Assembly: GCF_030165005.1 (NCBI RefSeq)
Contig: NZ_JASNNW010000006.1
Location: forward strand, 1-64,000
Source: Blastococcus capsensis
GTDB taxonomy: Bacteria; Actinomycetota; Actinomycetes; Mycobacteriales; Geodermatophilaceae
DNA length: 64,000 bases
Direction: 5' to 3'
In this document: one piece after another, positions 52,772 through 63,538 of the stretch
Position numbering within the stretch: the stretch's first letter is position 1
How the letters are laid out: every line of letters starts with the position of its first letter
Notes under the pieces: model-generated
Databases searched by the model: none
The model's input: only the letters and a program-made list of their open reading frames with translations
Told to the model about the DNA's origin: nothing
Translations under genes and position numbers: made by a program

Positions 52772-54568
52772 TCACACTGCGGCACGCACGTCCGGCGCGC
52801 CGAGCCGGGCGGCGTCGGCGGTGTGGTCGTCGGGCATCCGCTGCGACTCCCGCTCGGCTGCCACGCGTGCCGTGTAGTGGGTGACTTCTCGGGCGGTGCG
52901 CTCGTCGTCCCAGCCGAGGACCCCGGCCATGAGGGCGGCCACCTCGGGCGCCGAGTCCACCCCGCGGTGCGGCGTCTCGATGGAGACGCGGGTGCGCCGG
53001 GTCAGTACGTCGTCGATGTGGAGGGCGCCCTCGGCGGTGACCGCGTGCACCACCTCGGCGGCGAGGTAACCCGGGGCGCCGGTCAGCGGACGGCCGAGCG
53101 CCGGGTCGGCCCGCGCCAGGTCCAGGACGGCACCGATCTGGTCGCCGTGGCGCTGCAGGAGCCGCACCACGGTGTCCTCAGGGACGCCGTGCTCGCCGGA
53201 CAGGTCGGCCGCGCGATCCCGGACCGCCGCCCAGCCGCGGGCCCCGACGAGCGGTAGCTCGGCGGTGCGCGACCGGGGCGCTCCCGGCAGGCCCGCCACG
53301 GCCGCGTCGACGGCGTCGGCGGCCATGACCCGGTAGGTCGTGTACTTGCCGCCGGCCACCAGCACCAGCCCCGGTACCGGGGTGACCACGGCGTGCTCGC
53401 GGGACAGCCGGCTGGTGTCGTCGGACTCGCCGGCCAGCAGCGGCCGCAACCCGGCATACACCCCGACGACGTCGTCGGCCGACAGCGGGCGGGTGAGCAC
53501 CCGGTTGACCTGGTCGAGCAGGTAGGAGATGTCGGCGCTGCTGGCGGCGGGGTGGTCGCGGTCCAGCCGCCAGGGGGTGTCGGTGGTGCCGACGATCCAC
53601 TGCTCGCGCCACGGGATGACGAACAGCACGCTGGTGGGCGTTCGCACGATCAGCCCGTTCGGACCGAGGTCGCCGCCATCGATGGCCGCGCGCGGTACCA
53701 CCAGGTGCACGCCCTTGGAGGCCCGCACCTTCAGGCTCGGCGCCGAGGTGCCGAGCATCTCCCCCACGTCGTCGCTCCACACCCCGGTGGCGGCGATGAC
53801 GCTCCGGGCGCGCACGGTGAACGAGGAACCGTCGGTGAGGTCGGCCACCCGCACGCCCACCACCGCGGCCTTGCTGCCCCCGCCCACCCCGCCGATGCCG
53901 TCAGCACCCGCGCCCGCGTCCTGCAGCAGGCCGACGACCCGGGCGCTGGAGAGCACGGCCGCCCCGTACCCGGCGGCCGTGCGCACCAAGGCCAGGGTGT
54001 GCCGGGCGTCGTCGACCTGCGCGTCCCAGTAGCGGATCGCCCCGCGCACGACGTCGCGCCGCAGGGCGGGGAACGCCCGCAGCGTCGCCCGGCGGGAGAG
54101 GTGGCGGTGCCGTGGCATCGCCCGCCCACCCGTCGCCCGCCCGCCCATCGTCCGGTCGCGGGTGAACGCCGCGCCCAGCGCGTCGTAGAGAGCGACGCCC
54201 GCCCCGTAGTAGACCCGCTGCCAGACCGGCGCGGTCAGTGGGAGGAGGAACGGCAGCGGCCGCACCAGGTGCGGGGCGATGGTGCCCACGAGCCGGGCCC
54301 GCTCCTTGAGCGCCTCGCGCACCAGCGGGAACGCCATCTGCTCCAGGTAGCGCAGCCCGCCGTGGATGAGCTTGCTCGACCGGCTGGAGGTGCCGGCGGC
54401 CCAGTCCCGTGCCTCCACCAGCCCCACCGACAGCCCGCGGCTGGCGGCATCGAGCGCCGCGCCGGCGCCGGTCACCCCGCCCCCGATCACCAGGACGTCG
54501 ACGACGCCGTCGGCCAGCCGCGCGCGGTCCGCCCGCCGCCGCTCCGGTGACAGTTCCGTACCGCTCAT
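52772..54568 (-). CDS. glpD: glycerol-3-phosphate dehydrogenase (FAD, GlpD type)
   Basis: 598 aa. The FAD-binding loop is VLVIGGGVTGAGAALDAASRG, with GTSSRSSKLIHGGLRYLEQ as the GlpD signature. SKGVHLVVPRAA, FVIPWREQWIVGTTDTPW and VLVAGGKYTTYRVMA follow, and a C-terminal helical GlpD domain ends the protein. It oxidises glycerol-3-phosphate to dihydroxyacetone phosphate, feeding electrons to quinone. An insertion of about 15 residues rich in Gly/Arg near residue 145 is unusual. No glpK or glpF is nearby. Confidence 0.95.
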   Translation of the reverse strand: MSGTELSPERRRADRARLADGVVDVLVIGGGVTGAGAALDAASRGLSVGLVEARDWAAGTSSRSSKLIHGGLRYLEQMAFPLVREALKERARLVGTIAPHLVRPLPFLLPLTAPVWQRVYYGAGVALYDALGAAFTRDRTMGGRATGGRAMPRHRHLSRRATLRAFPALRRDVVRGAIRYWDAQVDDARHTLALVRTAAGYGAAVLSSARVVGLLQDAGAGADGIGGVGGGSKAAVVGVRVADLTDGSSFTVRARSVIAATGVWSDDVGEMLGTSAPSLKVRASKGVHLVVPRAAIDGGDLGPNGLIVRTPTSVLFVIPWREQWIVGTTDTPWRLDRDHPAASSADISYLLDQVNRVLTRPLSADDVVGVYAGLRPLLAGESDDTSRLSREHAVVTPVPGLVLVAGGKYTTYRVMAADAVDAAVAGLPGAPRSRTAELPLVGARGWAAVRDRAADLSGEHGVPEDTVVRLLQRHGDQIGAVLDLARADPALGRPLTGAPGYLAAEVVHAVTAEGALHIDDVLTRRTRVSIETPHRGVDSAPEVAALMAGVLGWDDERTAREVTHYTARVAAERESQRMPDDHTADAARLGAPDVRAAV

Positions 54569-54630
54569 GCCCCCCACTGTCCCCCTCGGCGCTGTCCCCA
54601 TCGGCCACGTCGGCGGCGCGCACGGCCAGG

Positions 54631-55773
54631 TCACGACCCGAGTGCCCGCTCGTGGTCGAGAGCCAGCGCCAGGTAGACGGCACCGAAGTCGGCGACGGCC
54701 AGTTGCCGGGCCAGCCGCGGCAGCCGGGTGTACCGCTCCGGGTCGCCGTGCTCGGCCAGCCCGCTGACCGGGATGTCGTGCGTGGCAGCGGTCCGCAGCA
54801 CCTGCTGCATCGCCTCCGCCGCCGAACGGGGCTCCCGTTCCCCGGCGCCGTCGTGCCCCCCGGCGTCGCTGTCCCGGATGGTGAGCAGCCGGAGCCGGCG
54901 GCCCTCGTCGTCGGCGCGGTCCCGGAAGAAGTCACCGGCGTCACGAGGGGCGAGCGGGCCGCCCAGCACGGCGCACGCCGCCACCCGCTGGTCCGGCAGC
55001 CGGAAGCCCGTCGCCGGCAGACCGGCGAGCGTGGCCAGCTGGTCGGCGACGCGGATCGCGGCCGCCCCGGCCAGCGGTCCTTCGGCGGCGATGACCGGGA
55101 GCGCGTCGAGCAGCTCGAGGGCCAGCGTCTTGGCCGGGTTGACGAACGACTCGCGCGCCGGCCCGCACTCCTCCGCCACCTCGTCGAGCGCCGCGGCGAC
55201 CGTGTCGGTGTCGGCCACCCCGGCCGGGAGCAGCCCGAGGCCGGTGGCCAGCTGCAGCATGGGGGTGAGCAGCGACCAGAGCGTGGTGTGCTGCACCCGG
55301 TTGCGTGGCAGAGCGACGTAGGGCGCCCGGGCGGTGGAGCACGCCGCGCGCAGCGGCGCGTCGTCGGCTCCGATGCCGACGAGGGAGACACCCCGGCGGG
55401 CGGCCTCGTAGGCCGGGCCCACGGCGTACGCACCGGCACCGGTGCGGGTGGCGACCACCGCGATGTCGCCCGGCCCCGTCCACACCGGCAGCGCCGGTCC
55501 GGGCACGACCTCGACGGTGACCGGGCTGGAGGGACCCAGCAGGGCCCGCAGCACCGACCCGGCGACCGCGCCCTCCCGCCGGGCCACGATCACCAGGCCC
55601 CGCGGGCGGCCCCCCTCGGTGACCCGGCCGAGCCCGGCCTCCTCGGTCAGCCGTGCCGTCTCCCGGACCTGCGCGCCGGAGCCGGCCACCGCCGGCAGCA
55701 GGCCGCGGGGGTCCCGCGCGCGCAGCAGCTCGAGGTCGTCGAGGACCTCCTCGGCGAGCTCGACGGAGCTCAT
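54631..55773 (-). CDS. SIS-domain phosphosugar isomerase-like protein
   Basis: 380 aa. A SIS fold (GLVIVARREGAVAGSVLRALLG, VEVVPGPALPVW, YAVGPAYEAARRGVSLVGIG) is followed by a bacterial PGI/PMI C-terminal region (LPVIAAEGPLAGAAAIRVADQL, YLALALDHERA). It resembles bifunctional phosphoglucose/phosphomannose isomerases, but the usual catalytic residues cannot be confirmed by eye. ATG overlaps the Trm112 stop (ATGA). Counterpart of Rv3256c in the mannose cluster. Confidence 0.87.
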   Translation of the reverse strand: MSSVELAEEVLDDLELLRARDPRGLLPAVAGSGAQVRETARLTEEAGLGRVTEGGRPRGLVIVARREGAVAGSVLRALLGPSSPVTVEVVPGPALPVWTGPGDIAVVATRTGAGAYAVGPAYEAARRGVSLVGIGADDAPLRAACSTARAPYVALPRNRVQHTTLWSLLTPMLQLATGLGLLPAGVADTDTVAAALDEVAEECGPARESFVNPAKTLALELLDALPVIAAEGPLAGAAAIRVADQLATLAGLPATGFRLPDQRVAACAVLGGPLAPRDAGDFFRDRADDEGRRLRLLTIRDSDAGGHDGAGEREPRSAAEAMQQVLRTAATHDIPVSGLAEHGDPERYTRLPRLARQLAVADFGAVYLALALDHERALGS

Positions 55774-55982
55774 GACGTGCGGTGCCGCGCCTCGTCGAGG
55801 AGCAGCACCGGGATGCCGTCGCGCACGGGGAAGGCCCGCTCGCACGTGGCGCAGACCAGCTCGCCGGCCGCCTCGTCCACCGTGAGCGGGGTGTGGTGGG
55901 TGTCCGGGCAGGCGAGGATGGACAGCAGGTCCGGGTCCAGCCCCAGTGGACCGCCGGCGGACGTGCCCTGGGTTCCGGTCAT
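55770..55982 (-). CDS. Trm112-family small zinc-ribbon-like protein
   Basis: 70 aa. LLSILACPDTHHTPL and ELVCATCERAFPVRDGIPVLL match the Trm112/UPF0434 fold, with CxxC in the second half and a single Cys in the first. Eukaryotic Trm112 activates methyltransferases; bacterial members have no settled role. It overlaps manB upstream and the SIS gene downstream by four bases each. Confidence 0.9.
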   Translation of the reverse strand: MTGTQGTSAGGPLGLDPDLLSILACPDTHHTPLTVDEAAGELVCATCERAFPVRDGIPVLLLDEARHRTS

Positions 55983-57355
55983 CTCTGCTCCTGTTCCGTG
56001 CGCACCGTCGTCAGTACCCGGTCGCGCAGCTCGATCATCCGCGCCTCGTCCGGCGCCTCCACGTTCAGCCGCAGCAGCGGCTCGGTGTTGCTGGCGCGCA
56101 GGTTGAACCACGCGCCGTCGGGGAGCTCGACCGTGAGCCCGTCGAGCTCGTCCACCGTCGCGCCTTCCTCCTCGAAGATCTCGCGCACCCCGGCCACCCG
56201 GCCAGGCGCGTCGGCCACCGTGGAGTTGATCTCACCCGACGCCGCGTACCGCGAGTACGCCGCGGTCAGCTCGGACAGCGGCCGACCCTGCTCACCGAGC
56301 GCGGCGAGGACGTGCATGGCTGCGAGCATGCCCGTGTCGGCCCGCCAGAAATCGCGGAAGTAGTAGTGCGCCGAGTGCTCGCCGCCGAACACCGCGTCGG
56401 TACGGGCCATCTCTGCCTTGATGAAGGAGTGGCCCACCCGCGTGCGCACCGGCTGCCCGCCGTGCTCGCGGACGATCTCCGGGACGGCGCGGGAGGTGAT
56501 CAGGTTGTGGATGATCGTCGTCCCGCGGCCCTTGGCCAGCTCCCGGACCGCGACCAGCCCGGTGATCGCCGACGGGCTGACGGGCTCGCCGCGCTCGTCC
56601 ACCACGAAGACCCGGTCGGCGTCGCCGTCGAACGCCAGACCGATGTCGGCACCGTGGGCCACGACCGCCCGCTGCAGGTCGACCAGGTTGGCCGGATCCA
56701 GCGGGTTCGCCTCGTGGTTCGGGAAGGAGCCGTCCAGCTCGAAGTACAGCGGCACGATCTCCAGCGGCAGCCCGGCGAGGACCACGGGCACGGTGTGCCC
56801 GCCCATGCCGTTGCCGGCGTCGACCACCACCTTCAGCGGGCGGATCGTCGTCAGGTCGACCAGCGAGCGCAGGTGCGCGGCGTACCCGGCCAGCACGTCC
56901 CGTGCGCTGACGGTGCCCACGCGGTCCGGGACCCGCTCGTAGGAGTCGCGCTCGGCCCACTCCCGGATGGTGACCAGGCCGGAGTCCTGCCCGATCGGGG
57001 CGGCCCCGGCACGGCACAGCTTGATGCCGTTGTACCGGGCCGGGTTGTGGCTCGCGGTGAACATCGCGCCCGGGACGCCGAGCGAGCCGGCCGCGAAGTA
57101 GAGCAGGTCGGTGGAGCCGAGGCCGGCCTCCACCACGTCGACGCCACGGGCGATGACACCCTCGGCGAAGGCGCGGGAGAGCGGGACGGAGGACTCCCGC
57201 ATGTCGTGGGCGGTCACCACGGTGGTCCTCCCGCCGTCGGCGAGGACGAACTCCGCGAACGCCGCACCGATGGCCCGTGCGACGTCCTCGTCCCACTGGT
57301 CGGGGACGACACCGCGGACGTCGTAGGCCTTGATCAGCGAGGACAGGTCGCGCAT
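55979..57355 (-). CDS. manB: phosphomannomutase/phosphoglucomutase
   Basis: 458 aa. It converts mannose-6-phosphate to mannose-1-phosphate. The active-site phosphoserine lies in MFTASHNPARYNG, the Mg-binding loop is FDGDADRVF, sugar specificity is set by GGEHSAHYYFRD, and the phosphate-binding ASNTEPLLRLNVEA is in domain 4. The start is leaderless: TAGGGT seven bases before ATG at 57355. It heads an overlapped operon with Trm112 and SIS proteins. Equivalent to Rv3257c. Confidence 0.95.
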   Translation of the reverse strand: MRDLSSLIKAYDVRGVVPDQWDEDVARAIGAAFAEFVLADGGRTTVVTAHDMRESSVPLSRAFAEGVIARGVDVVEAGLGSTDLLYFAAGSLGVPGAMFTASHNPARYNGIKLCRAGAAPIGQDSGLVTIREWAERDSYERVPDRVGTVSARDVLAGYAAHLRSLVDLTTIRPLKVVVDAGNGMGGHTVPVVLAGLPLEIVPLYFELDGSFPNHEANPLDPANLVDLQRAVVAHGADIGLAFDGDADRVFVVDERGEPVSPSAITGLVAVRELAKGRGTTIIHNLITSRAVPEIVREHGGQPVRTRVGHSFIKAEMARTDAVFGGEHSAHYYFRDFWRADTGMLAAMHVLAALGEQGRPLSELTAAYSRYAASGEINSTVADAPGRVAGVREIFEEEGATVDELDGLTVELPDGAWFNLRASNTEPLLRLNVEAPDEARMIELRDRVLTTVRTEQEQR

Positions 57356-57362
57356 GCGGACG

Positions 57363-57368
57363 ACCCTA
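57363..57368 (-). promoter_or_regulatory. leaderless -10 box of manB
   Basis: TAGGGT followed by CGTCCGC and the ATG. It directly abuts the GGACC-type element at 57370-57417. Confidence 0.6.
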
Positions 57369-57369
57369 T

Positions 57370-57417
57370 AAGGACCCGTCCTCCTCACGCCTCGCACGCT
57401 CGGCGAGCCTCTGGACG
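57370..57417. repeat. GGACC-family element between DUF3499 gene and manB
   Basis: AAGGACCCGTCC and GGACG flank a CGCCTCGC...GCTCGGCGAGCC core. It lies between the DUF3499 stop and the manB promoter and may terminate the upstream gene. Confidence 0.5.
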
Positions 57418-57433
57418 CGGCCGGGCAGTGCAG

Positions 57434-57787
57434 CTAGGGGAGGTCGGGCAGCACCCGGAGGTGGCCGCGGCGGATCCCGCTGCCGTCGTCGGCCGGGGCC
57501 CGCGGCGGCTCGGGGCGGGCCGCCTCGCGGACGGCGTCGGCCAGGGCCAGCAGGTCGTCGCCGGTCGGCCCGGCGTCGTCCAGGTCGATCTCGTGGCGGA
57601 CGACCTCCCAGCCGCGCGGCACGGTCAGCCGCTCGGCGTGGAACTCGCACAGGTCGTAGCTGTGCGGCTCCGAGGACGTCGCCAACGGGCCGACAACGGC
57701 CGTCGACTCCGCGTACACGTAGGTCAAAGTCGCCGCTGCCGGTTGCGCGCAGCCGCTGCGCGAACAGCGACGTGACTGCCTCACCAC
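57434..57787 (-). CDS. DUF3499 actinobacterial protein
   Basis: 117 aa. RRCSRSGCAQPAAATLTYVYAESTAVVGPLA and SYDLCEFHAERLTVPRGWEVVRHE are the family signature, with four Cys/His positions forming a likely zinc site. The function is unknown (Rv3258c in M. tuberculosis). GTG at 57787 is chosen: AGGA lies five bases upstream, and a TACTGT -10 box sits inside the longer possible frame that begins at 57856. Confidence 0.87.
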   Translation of the reverse strand: MVRQSRRCSRSGCAQPAAATLTYVYAESTAVVGPLATSSEPHSYDLCEFHAERLTVPRGWEVVRHEIDLDDAGPTGDDLLALADAVREAARPEPPRAPADDGSGIRRGHLRVLPDLP

Positions 57788-58003
57788 CGGATCCTCACGC
57801 AAGGCACAGTAATCCGGCCCGGCGGTACGCGACAGCAGGCACACCGGAAATCCCACCCCGACGCACCATCCTGCACGATGACCCCGTGGGCATCGTCACC
57901 GGTCGACCGGACATGCGGACCGTCGCGGCGTGGCGCCGGACATGACCCGGCGAGCCGCTCGGGAGCCCGGCGTGTCGTACCTCGCCGTACTCTTCGACGG
58001 GTC

Positions 58004-58471
58004 ATGAGCACCTTTTCCCGCCGCCGCACCCGCTCCCGCCGCGACCGCCACGGCCGCGGCCTGCGGGGACCCCTCGTGCCCGTGCAGGTGCCTCTCTCGC
58101 GCAGCCGTGCCGAACAGTTCGACGACCTGGTCCTGGACGCCGTCGAGGACCTGGAGAGTCGCTGGGAGCGGGAGCTGGCCGGCGTCGAGTTCGCCGTCGA
58201 GGACGTGCCGTGGGTGGAGCACACGGACGAGGAGGAGGCGGAACTGGACTCCGACGTCCTCGACGACGCGGGCGTCCCGCTGGCCCGTCTGATGCCGGCC
58301 CGGCGGGAGCAGGGCCAGGACGTACCGCCCCGGATCATCGTCTACCGCCGGCCGCTGGAGTTGCGCGCTCACGACCGGGAGGACCTCGCCGACCTGGTGC
58401 GCGACGTGGTCGTCGACCAGGTGGCCACCCTGCTGGGGCGCGACCCGGAGGAGATCGACCCGACGGGGTGA
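58004..58471 (+). CDS. metallopeptidase-family protein lacking HExxH
   Basis: 155 aa. It matches the small zincin-like family PF06262 by FDDLVLDAVEDLESRWERELAGVEFAVEDVP and PRIIVYRRPLELRA. However, the position of the HExxH zinc motif reads RDVVVDQVATLLG, so metal binding there is lost, as in other actinobacterial members I recall. It is probably not a peptidase. A TACTCT box lies ten bases before the ATG. It is divergent from the DUF3499 gene, as in M. tuberculosis (Rv3258c/Rv3259). Confidence 0.85.
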   Translation: MSTFSRRRTRSRRDRHGRGLRGPLVPVQVPLSRSRAEQFDDLVLDAVEDLESRWERELAGVEFAVEDVPWVEHTDEEEAELDSDVLDDAGVPLARLMPARREQGQDVPPRIIVYRRPLELRAHDREDLADLVRDVVVDQVATLLGRDPEEIDPTG

Positions 58472-58498
58472 CCCGGCCCGGCTGGGATGCTGGGCGGG

Positions 58499-59416
58499 AT
58501 GGACGTCCCCCCTGCCGCCGCCTGGCTCGTTCTCGGCGTGGTGCTCGGCGTCCTGGCGGCGGGCGCCGTGGTGATCGGGGTGGTGGCTCTCCTCCGCCGG
58601 CCCGGCCGCACCGGCCACCGGCCACCGGCCACGCCCATCCGAGCCGCGCCCGCCCCGGTGGACGACCTGGCCGACTTCCTCGAGCACCCGCCGGGTTCCC
58701 GGCCCGGGGAGCCGGAACCCACCGGGTGGGCGACGCTGGCCCTGCCGCCACCCCCGCCGCCACCGCCGGCCCCGGCGTCCGGACGTGGCCCCGGACGGGT
58801 ACTGCTGCCGCTGGCTGCGATGTGCTTCGCTGCCCTGACCGTGGTCGGGACCACCGCCGCCGTCGTAGCCGGCACCCGCACCACTGACCGCGTGCCGCCC
58901 CGCATCGCCGAGGCCCCCGACGAGGTCCCGACCCGGGGCGACGGGGAGGGCTCGACCGTGGTCGGGGACCTGGTGATCGACGGGTTGGTGCTCGAGCCAC
59001 GGGCGGTGGGGATCACCGCCACCTATCCAGAGGTGCGGCTCCGGTCCGAGGGCGGCAGGGCCGGCCTGGAGCTTCGCCTGCCCACGTACAACTGCCTGAC
59101 GGCCACACCCCCGCCCGACCCGGTGGCCGCGGGGTGTGCGGCCGCGTTGGTCGAGCACGCCACGCTGGGGCAGTCGGACCTCCGGGTGGAGCGGCGCGGC
59201 GACCGGCTCACGGTGCGTGGGCAGGTGGCCACCGTCACCCGCCTGGCCGGCTCACCACCCGAGCCGACGGGGCGGGTCTACGAGCTGGAGCTGACCGTCG
59301 CCCCCCGCGGAGAGCCAACGGGAGACGGCACGCGGCAGGCCGTCGGCGAGCTGCGGATCGGCACGGGCACCGCGCCGGTCGTGACCGGCCGCAGCACGCT
59401 CCGCCCGGCGGACTGA
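58499..59416 (+). CDS. two-helix membrane protein of unknown function
   Basis: 305 aa, not recognised. TM1 is near the N-terminus (AAWLVLGVVLGVLAAGAVVI), followed by a Pro-rich cytoplasmic loop with a run of eight Pro, then TM2 at about 105-125. An extracytoplasmic beta-rich domain of about 170 residues follows, with two Cys (YNCLTA, GCAAAL) that could pair. ATG at 58499 is preferred because GATGCT ends seven bases upstream; an ATG four codons earlier overlaps that box. Confidence 0.78.
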   Translation: MDVPPAAAWLVLGVVLGVLAAGAVVIGVVALLRRPGRTGHRPPATPIRAAPAPVDDLADFLEHPPGSRPGEPEPTGWATLALPPPPPPPPAPASGRGPGRVLLPLAAMCFAALTVVGTTAAVVAGTRTTDRVPPRIAEAPDEVPTRGDGEGSTVVGDLVIDGLVLEPRAVGITATYPEVRLRSEGGRAGLELRLPTYNCLTATPPPDPVAAGCAAALVEHATLGQSDLRVERRGDRLTVRGQVATVTRLAGSPPEPTGRVYELELTVAPRGEPTGDGTRQAVGELRIGTGTAPVVTGRSTLRPAD

Positions 59417-59448
59417 TCCGTACCTGCGTCTGTGGGGGCGCCGCCGGG

Positions 59449-61920
<2,472 letters not shown>

Positions 61921-61947
61921 AGCCCCGAACAGAATCAGCTGCTGGAT

Positions 61948-61970
61948 CGACCCCCGGCAGGCGGGGGTCG
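61948..61970 (-). terminator. hairpin terminator of whiB
   Basis: CGACCCCCG and CGGGGGTCG form a 9-bp perfect stem with a five-base loop, four bases past the whiB stop. Confidence 0.75.
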
Positions 61971-61974
61971 GTCG

Positions 61975-62349
61975 TCAGATGGCGCGACGGCGCAGCCGGC
62001 GGCGCTCACGCTCGGACAGGCCGCCCCAGATCCCGAAGCGCTCGTCGTTGGCCAGCGCGTACTCCAGGCACTCGGCCTTGACCTCGCACCCGGTGCAGAT
62101 CTTCTTCGCCTCGCGGGTCGAGCCGCCCTTCTCGGGGAAGAACGCCTCGGGGTCGGTCTCCGCGCACAGCGCCCGCTCCTGCCACGACTGGGTCTCGGCC
62201 TCGGGGCCGAAGCCCAGGAAGCCGACGAACGGCTGACCCGTGCCCTGGCCCACGGCCTGCCCCATGCCGTGGCCGGTGACGGCCCCCAGACGGTCCGCGG
62301 ACCGCTCGGACCCGTTCACGTAATCGCTCAACCACGACACCTCGGCCAT
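61975..62349 (-). CDS. whiB: WhiB-family (WhiB2/WhmD-like) Fe-S regulator
   Basis: 124 aa from ATG 62349. The WhiB domain is at the C-terminus: WQERALCAETDPEAFFPEKGGSTREAKKICTGC...EC gives the four [4Fe-4S] cysteines, then FGIWGGLSERERRRLRR. It closely matches Streptomyces WhiB and mycobacterial WhiB2, which control septation with WhiA. A Gly-rich N-terminal extension is unusual. A GTG at 62427, seven bases after the -10 box, could give a 150-aa leaderless form. It is divergent from fbiA, as in mycobacteria. Confidence 0.94.
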   Translation of the reverse strand: MAEVSWLSDYVNGSERSADRLGAVTGHGMGQAVGQGTGQPFVGFLGFGPEAETQSWQERALCAETDPEAFFPEKGGSTREAKKICTGCEVKAECLEYALANDERFGIWGGLSERERRRLRRRAI

Positions 62350-62434
62350 GACGGTGCGTCCCCTCTCGCTCTCGTCCCGGTGCTCGGCCGGCAGGAGGTT
62401 CCCGGGCCGTTCAGCACTCGTTGACACCGCGGGA

Positions 62435-62464
62435 ATTACACGCGTGTCGTTGCCCGCCCGTCAA
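62435..62464 (-). promoter_or_regulatory. whiB promoter
   Basis: TTGACG (62464-62459) and TGTAAT (62440-62435) are separated by 18 bases, a near-consensus vegetative promoter. The start would fall at about 62428, next to an in-frame GTG. Confidence 0.65.
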
Positions 62465-62590
62465 CTTTGCCCGGTGTAAGCGACACGCCACACCAGCCCC
62501 ATGCGCACCAGGGCCTTCGTCACATCTCGTGGCCGCCCTCGACACGCCCGGCGAACAGTCGACAACTGCTCATCGGGCACCATTCGTTTC

Positions 62591-63538
62591 GTGCAGATCG
62601 TCGTGCTCGCAGGTGGGACCGGAGGGGCTCGATTCCTGCGCGGGGTGCGCGCGGCGTCCCCCGAGGCGGAGATCACGGCCGTGGTCAACACCGGTGACGA
62701 CGTGACGCTGCACGGGCTGCGGATCTGCCCGGACCTCGACACGGTCGTCTACACCCTCGGCGGCGGCATCGACGAGGAGCGCGGCTGGGGCCGGGCCGGG
62801 GAGAGCTGGACGGTCAAGGACGAGCTGGCCGCCTACGGCGCCGACCCCTCGTGGTTCGGCCTGGGCGACCGCGACCTGGCCACGCACCTGGTCCGCACCC
62901 GGATGCTCGACGCCGGCTACCCCCTCTCCGCCGTCACCGCCGCGCTGGCCGACCGGTGGCAGCCGGGGATCACCGTGCTGCCGATGAGCGACGAGCGTGT
63001 CGAGACCCACGTGGTCGTCACCGATCCCGAGGACGGCCGCCGGCGCGCCATCCACTTCCAGGAGTGGTGGGTGCGGCACCGCGCCGGGCTCGACCCCTCG
63101 GCCTTCGTGCAGGTCGGCGTGGAGCAGGCCCGCCCCGCTCCCGGCGTTACCGAGGCGTTCGCGGCGGCCGACGCCGTCCTGCTGGCACCGTCGAACCCGG
63201 TGGTGTCCATCGGGACGATCCTGGGCGTGCCCGGGCTGCGGGACGCGCTGCTCGCCTCCCCCGCCCGGATCGTGGGCGTCTCCCCCATCGTCGGCGGCGC
63301 GGTCGTGCGCGGCATGGCCGACCGGTGCCTGCCCGTGCTCGGCATCGAGGTCAGCGCCGAGGGCGTCGGCCGGCACTACGGCCCCCGCGCCGAGGGCGGG
63401 CTGCTCGACGCCTGGCTGGTGGCCGAGGACGACGCGGCGGACGTCCCGGGGGTGGACGTGCAACGGGTGCCGCTGCTCATGTCCTCCCCCGAGGCCACCA
63501 CCGCGATGGCCCGCACCGCGCTCGACGCCTGTGCCTGA
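62591..63538 (+). CDS. fbiA: LPPG:FO 2-phospho-L-lactate (PEP-type) transferase FbiA/CofD
   Basis: 315 aa. The N-terminal [33 protein letters not shown] and [13 protein letters not shown] match CofD/FbiA. It joins the phospho-enolpyruvyl or lactyl-GDP donor to FO in coenzyme F420 synthesis. GTG at 62591 is used, as it gives the conserved start QIVVLAGG. It overlaps fbiB by eight bases. Confidence 0.95.
   Translation: MQIVVLAGGTGGARFLRGVRAASPEAEITAVVNTGDDVTLHGLRICPDLDTVVYTLGGGIDEERGWGRAGESWTVKDELAAYGADPSWFGLGDRDLATHLVRTRMLDAGYPLSAVTAALADRWQPGITVLPMSDERVETHVVVTDPEDGRRRAIHFQEWWVRHRAGLDPSAFVQVGVEQARPAPGVTEAFAAADAVLLAPSNPVVSIGTILGVPGLRDALLASPARIVGVSPIVGGAVVRGMADRCLPVLGIEVSAEGVGRHYGPRAEGGLLDAWLVAEDDAADVPGVDVQRVPLLMSSPEATTAMARTALDACA

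Noticed and set aside
57788-57856. Longer N-terminus for the DUF3499 protein from ATG 57856
   Set aside because: The extra 23 codons contain the likely -10 box, and the family normally starts just before the first Cys; AGGA precedes GTG 57787.
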